A stretch of 64,000 nucleotides of DNA from Setoptus koraiensis (taxonomy: Eukaryota; Arthropoda). Positions 58,601-64,000 of the stretch are shown here, piece by piece (within the stretch, counting starts at the first letter, position 1; every line of letters starts with the position of its first letter). The translations under genes were made by a program, and so were the position numbers. The notes beneath the pieces are model-generated. The model saw only the letters and a program-made list of their open reading frames with translations, was not told the origin of the DNA and made no database searches. The stretch covers positions 12,338,001 through 12,402,000 of the forward strand of contig CM106586.1 of the NCBI GenBank assembly GCA_048013815.1. The letters are read 5' to 3'.

Positions 58601-61600
58601 CTACACTGTAGTTGATGCTGCCCGAATACCGCAACAACAGCCGCCCTATAAAACTGCACATTCAAATAAACATGTATTTGGATATCGTTCAATGTAGATT
58701 ATTCCTATAATATACAAATGAACTATTGGCCAATGCCAACAGTAGTAGTAGTTGCACGTAGTAAATCACTTCCGGCGAACACATACAATTGCATGAATGC
58801 CAAATAGGCAATGAAATTGCTTTTGGCATTAACTCGATAGGACAGTAGAATGAATGGGTGGCGCACTCAACTCTTGACGTGCCTCTTGAATCTAATATAA
58901 TGGTTTACAAATGAGACAGCTCAGTGGTTGGCCAGATAGTCAGGTGAAAGATGAGAGCGCGTAGACAAAATTGAAGCGATTGCAAGACATTCGAAAATTG
59001 CATTTATACAAGAGAAATTCTTTTGCTCAAAAAGAAAATTTGAATTTTCATTGGTCGTTGGCGTTTCTAACACACAAACACTTTCAACTGGCCCGGTTAC
59101 AGTGACTTGTTATTATGTGTGCTATATTGACAATAATATTCACTCCCGCGAACTCACCTGGCCCATCACTGTTGTTGACGGTGCGCGCAACGTTGTCCGT
59201 TGGGCCCAAGTCGGTTTGTCAGAAAGACAAACCGACACCATACAGAGACCCTGTAGAGATACAGGGCTATACGCGAAGGAATAGCTAGAATTAAGTCGGA
59301 GTCGCTGTTGTTGTTTTTGTCTTGCAGCCAGTGATGCCGCCGTTGCTGCTGCTGTTACTCAAATGTTGTGTTTGTATTCGTTTTATGACATCCTACAATG
59401 TGACTGTTGACAGCAGCGACAGCAACAGCATCAACAACGAGTACAACGATAGCAGCGACAACGACAACGACAACAACGACAACAACGACAACAACAAAGA
59501 AGAAGCAAAGAGGAAATGTAAAAATAAGAGGAAGGGGACCAATCCAGTGTGCCTTGGACACTGCCGAGGACTGGATGTCCTTTTGACTGCATGGAGCCCT
59601 TTTGCCCGAACAACATGAACAAGACACAGAGAGGAGAACAATAATCATGCACCAAAGTCAGTTGTCTCTTGTAAGAAGGTATCCAGAGACAAATAACTAC
59701 CGGAAATGGACTCAACTGTGTGTGCTGAACAAGATAAAAGTAACTCCAACTTCAAGGGTGCCCACTTTTCGGACCCGCTTTTAAAGTTGGCCGGCCCATC
59801 AGGGCTAGACAGCACTTGAGCACGTGTTGTCGCCACTGTCTGAAGTTGGTAGCATTTTATCAAGAATGACATGGTAAACAATGTGAAAAAATAGCCATGT
59901 ACATTTGTACAGAAACCACGCAATGCCATTTCCATGGGGCTTATCATTGGTTTAACGCTTGGTCGTGATTCATACAAGCACGTGTGTCCAGATAGCGAGA
60001 TCGACAGAAAAAAAAATCCACACAGAGGCTTCGAGGGGCGACTAGACAGGATTAGTTAGCAACAAATGGGCGACAAATTGATGGATAGCTGCAACCGTGC
60101 GTGCGTGTTAAAATTTCTAACTTGAAAAAGTTTCGATGGACAAGATTTGTTGGGATTCCCAACGAATCGCCAACAGAGCTCAAGTCATACGAAACCTTTG
60201 GCACCTGTTCTACCAGCGAGCACCGCTCCAATTGTGCGTTTTCGGAAAAATCCACGCAACATGCTGTGGAAACGGGCTCCTTCTATGAGCTTGCCAAATC
60301 GCTTGATTTTCCGTTCAAAGCCAGAACTGCTCGGCTCAATTCGTTTTCGTACAAGACGAACGACTCGTTTGTCTCAAACGATAAGAAGGTACGAAATTTC
60401 CGGAGAAAATGAGCGCCCGCGCGCGATAACTAAATCACACTGATGTATGCTGCTCATGCCGTCTGACAATTTATGCAACTATCTGTATGAGAAGAGCTAA
60501 AAAAAGAGCGAAAGCGAAAAATTTTCATTTGTTTTCGTTGTATCGTCGCCGGTTGATGCGAATTGATGGATTGAAAATTTTCAGTGAGTTTTTTTTTTGC
60601 TTTCATTTCAACAGTGCGCTCTATTAATAATCTCTAATATTTTATTCGTCTGGGCACGCTGCATTCATTATGTTGTCGGGCCTAAAAATTATTATTTTCA
60701 GTTATAATAAATCATCACGCGGATAGTAATTGGTGCCGACACACACACTGACAGTGCGCGCAAACAATGAAATGCCCATTCATCATTGTCTTGTTAGTCT
60801 TAAGCGAAGTAATTATAATATAATTATTATTATCATCGCCGAGGCATTTTTAGCGCATGTGTGTGCGAGTGAGAGTGCGTTTGCGGGGGTGGCTCGTGCG
60901 AAAGCAGTTACGGGCATGATAGTTATTATTAGTCGATGGCGTGATTGATTCAATGGATAATATGATAATAATATATACAATGAAGAGTAGATCGACAATT
61001 ACTCGCGTAGAACAGCGAATGGTTAACAGCGATACGGGAGCGGAACGCGATGATACATTACCTGTTATGCGCGAAAAATTTTTCGGCTCGTGCATTATTC
61101 AACATCTTATCAGTATCATGATTACCGCGATTGCTCGTTTTCAGCCAGCGCCACCGTGTGCCAGACACCGGTGATTGCCACCACGACGCCATGATGCCAG
61201 TTAGCTGTTTGTCGTCACAATTTGCCAATGAACGACAAACTGAATAGTCGTGGGCGGACTCAATATGCAAAACAACATGTAGTGGCGACAAACAATTCCT
61301 AGTTAGCAAGACAACGATACCGAAATTGGTGGCGGCCAATTGGCGCCACCGCAGCGTTCAGTGATCGATGGCGAAATCGTGGCAATGTCTCATCACATTC
61401 CATGCTCATTGGGGCGCTCTCGACAATGGCCCTTTCGCTCAATAAGACACAAAAAATCAATCACTGATCGCGAATATCTCGGCATGCGGCTTCAGCCGAA
61501 CTCGCCCGTCCATCTATCGGCGGATGAATTATTGCCGATGGTGTTCCGAAATACATACGACATCGCGTGCTCCATCTGTGCCGATTCAGTGCAACGTGAG

Positions 61601-62005
61601 ACGCTCTTGTGTCAATTACTTCAACTAATTTCAGCCGGAATTAGTTTCGCGTTGGCCATTTTATTTGCTTTTTGTTTTTTTGCTGTTTTGTTTCTTTGTT
61701 TTGGCCTGTTTTAGTTATTTAATGGCGGCTCGTGCGAGCGGTCAATTTTATTTTCGAGCCGCAGCCCAATAAACGGAGTCGTTGTCACAGTGCCAATTGT
61801 GTAGCGGAGAGTGTGGGACGAGTTTCAAATTAAACGACAGCAACTCTTTTTGTTGGCAAATCACAAAGAGAAACGAATGGAGTCGCAGTTGCAGTTGCTG
61901 GTCTCATGTTCGGACACCAGGTTTGTCGTGGCGCCCCTCATAGTGTGAGTGTGTGTGTGCGCGGCATAAAAATGCCTCAAACAGTCTCATCTGGCGGCGA
62001 GCAGC
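55601..62005. other. Intergenic region, no supported gene
   Basis: No domain seen. Contains CA/TG runs (about 56766-56791, 57806-57827 and 58396-58412), CAA/CGA runs (about 59400-59500) and a pair of adjacent hairpins at 59210-59266. Frames such as 57168-57461 and 61340-61714 show no family, low complexity or conserved motif, so I do not call them. Confidence 0.5.
59210..59266. repeat. Two adjacent hairpins
   Basis: GTCGGTTTGTC (59210-59220) pairs perfectly with GACAAACCGAC (59226-59236) around loop AGAAA. Twelve bases on, CCCTGTA (59249-59255) pairs with TACAGGG (59260-59266) around GAGA, a GNRA-type tetraloop. Both are perfect. Confidence 0.75.
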
Positions 62006-62011
62006 TATAAA
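62006..62011 (+). promoter_or_regulatory. Candidate TATA box for the GTPase gene
   Basis: TATAAA in a GC-neutral context, about 1.9 kb upstream of the GTPase ATG. If used, the transcript would carry a long 5' UTR full of CAG/CAA and CGA repeats (62280-62390 and 62750-62850), or an unseen 5' intron. Speculative. Confidence 0.25.
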
Positions 62012-63916
62012 GTCGTCGTGCGCCTAGCGATTGCGCCCTTCGGTCGGTCTGGTTAGTAGTGCGTACCTAGCGACTTTCGCGCGCATTTTGCGCACCCATA
62101 AAGTGTGTGGGGCCGGTGCTGACGATATTGCACCGACTAGCGCGCTTGCGGCGGCCATAGTGTGCAACGGAGAGCGGGCTAAAAAGAGTGTGCCATTAAA
62201 CGCCAACTACATGCTGATGGCGGTCGCAAATGAGGAGAGGATTGAATTGCCACAGCAGCAGCAGCAGACGACGACATTTGTGTTAGTTGACACAACAACA
62301 ACAGCAACAACAGCAACAACAGCAACAACAGCATCAGCAAAAATAGCGACAACAGCAACAACAACAACGACAGCGAAACAGCGACGACAGCAACCTCAAC
62401 TTCTGGTAGTTGCAGAAATGTCTCGATTGTGACACGAGCTGAACTCAAGTGAAACGAGCGGGCCCAAGTTTGCGCCAACAAGTCAGAAGAAAGAAAAGAA
62501 GATCACAAAGAAGACACACACACACACACACACAGCCGAGCTGACATTGAACAGATAGAGTGAGCGAATTGTTGCCTCGGAGCGATAAACTAAACGGCAA
62601 CTTTATCAACTAAAACAAGCTAGCTTGCCCGATAGCTGGCCTGCCACGTGCTTGTCAGGCAGCGCGAGCTTTCAAGGGCTTTCAACGGCTTTCGCGAGCG
62701 CGAGCACAACAAAGCGAACGGGGCCAGCAGCCAGGCACCACCGGCGACAAACAACAACAGCGACAACAACGGCAACAACAACAGCGAAAACAACGGCAAC
62801 AACAACGGCGACAACAACAGCGACAACAACGGCAACAGCAGCTACAGCGACGAAATGAAATACAATGAGAATAAAGATTAAAAAAATAACAATAGTTGAC
62901 AAAGAACAAGTTGATGAAGAAATAGCGGCGCCACTCAAGTGGTGGAGGTCAAACAACACACAAGTAGCACAAGTTTAATTCAATTTAATAGCCATCGAAG
63001 GCATCAGAGAACAATTGCGGGTAACAAGAAACTTAACAAGAAGAAACAATCTAGCGCACAGTTACAATAGGTCGCAATTGGCCAATATAGCAACGGGCCG
63101 CTAACGGGCCAATATAGCAACAGTATGCCGTTGCGTCCATCTAGATAAACAAACAAGCGCCCACGACAAATAAACTCCTACACTCACATCTCGCTCGCCA
63201 CGGCCATCTCACACAGCCAGGCAGCCAGTCTAGCCGATCCTATTCGAGCCGATCCTGTTCGAACCGAGCCGAACCGAGCGAGAATCACTCAAGGAGAAGA
63301 ACATCGCTCCGGGAACATTGTTCTTGGAGCGACACAAAAACAACAACAGCAACACTAACGAACCGGCGAGCACCAACTAACGAAACTCTGACAGACAACT
63401 CTCACGACATGACACAGAAAAAGCGAGCCAGAGATCTCGTCATCTCATTATCGAAATACCCAATTGGCTCTGGTGCTGTACGGGCGCGGGCGCGACTTTT
63501 GTCAGTATTCAGGTGAATCGAGTATTCAGGCGAGCGAAGTGTTCAGCTGAATCGAGCATCCAGCTGAACCGAGCATTTAGTGAATCAATTTTTTAGGTGA
63601 ATGGAGTTTTTAGGTGAATGAAGTTTTTAGGTAGTGAATGAAGAGTCAACCGGAAGAAGCAAGAATTTCCGCAAGCAACCAATAGAAAAAACCGAAAGAA
63701 AACACACACACACACACAAACACAGAAACGAAAAAGTTGCTTTGCCAACAATTTTCGCCGACAGCAACAACAACAGCGGCAGACAACGAAATTCGCTGCG
63801 AAACTCGAGTCGGGTCCGCCGAGCAACGCGGTCAGCTCGGTCAATCAACAAGAACACTTTTTATTTGCAATTGCAGTGTTTGCCAAAATAGGCGCACACA
63901 CGTACACGCACACAAC
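62012..63916 (+). other. Repeat-rich probable 5' untranslated or upstream region
   Basis: CAA/CAG and GGCAACAACAACGG-type arrays, a CA run near 62514-62534 and GTGAATCGAG...GTGAATGAAG repeats at about 63510-63640. A 133-residue frame at 62031-62432 starts in non-repetitive sequence but becomes T/A-rich repeat translation; it could be an upstream ORF. Confidence 0.35.
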
Positions 63917-63959
63917 ATGCATTACGTGCGGCTAGTTGTGCTGGGCGACGCGGGCGTCG
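63917..63959 (+). CDS. Ras-superfamily small GTPase, first coding exon (partial)
   Basis: The ATG opens MHYVRLVVLGDAGVG, the first beta strand and the start of the P-loop (GxxxxGK[ST]). The exon ends in phase 1 at G|GTGAGT within the P-loop, where the next exon should supply the GK[ST]. The rest lies beyond the window. The short N-terminus and RLVVLGDAGVG wording fit Ras/Rab-like members, but the subfamily cannot be told. The residues before the P-loop have no extension. Confidence 0.65.
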
Positions 63960-64000
63960 GTGAGTAGCAACCATATACGCTTATTATTATTATTTTTATT

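Noticed and set aside
61340-61714. 124-residue frame with a hydrophobic C-terminus
   Set aside because: The hydrophobic end comes from T-rich sequence; no homology is recognisable and no conserved motif.

Overview
The window is nuclear DNA from an animal with a compact genome. Introns are short (about 100-330 bp where both splice sites can be placed) and obey GT-AG. Most real genes are single-exon or two-exon. The gene families (NPC2/ML-domain secreted protein related to mite group 2 allergens, a gustatory-receptor-like 7TM protein, a prd-like homeobox gene, trypsin-fold proteases) fit an arthropod. An acariform mite is my best guess, but this is inference, because no rRNA, mitochondrial or other diagnostic gene is present.

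Layout. 1-14.3 kb and 17.8-22.5 kb: no convincing gene; the sequence is packed with CAA/TTG, CAG/CTG and CA/TG microsatellites, short tandem repeats, inverted repeats and E-box-like words. 14,311-17,761: a 3.45-kb LTR element on the minus strand with two 179-bp LTRs, a 5-bp target-site duplication, a Ty3/gypsy-type integrase ORF, an extra ORF (RING-like/TRAF-type zinc fingers plus a ubiquitin-like domain) and, between them, a cluster of hairpins with similar 4-nt loops. 22.5-30 kb: AT-richer DNA with an NPC2-like secreted protein (+), an unrecognised secreted protein (-) and a gustatory-receptor-like protein (-). 30.1-34.2 kb: a two-exon prd-like homeobox gene (-), very rich in Q, N, H, S and T runs. 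34.2-41 kb: repeat-rich non-coding DNA, with a possible weak multi-exon gene at its end.

41.7-55.6 kb is the gene-dense core. It holds SEC61G (+), VPS50/syndetin (-), an ER-type cyclophilin (+), a trypsin-fold protease (-), TTC5 (-), then a rearranged second and third copy of the cyclophilin-protease segment: a cyclophilin remnant, a second protease, a broken MATH-BTB gene, a TTC5 fragment and a complete second cyclophilin. The second protease has lost its catalytic histidine (CAT to CAG) while its promoter and propeptide region remain nearly identical to the first copy.

55.6-64 kb: repeat-rich non-coding DNA ending at the first coding exon of a Ras-superfamily GTPase (63,917-63,959), cut by the window edge.

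The strongest leads are (1) the LTR element carrying a RING/TRAF-zinc-finger/ubiquitin-like ORF and a tetraloop hairpin cluster, and (2) the tandem protease pair in which one copy has become a probable pseudoenzyme.
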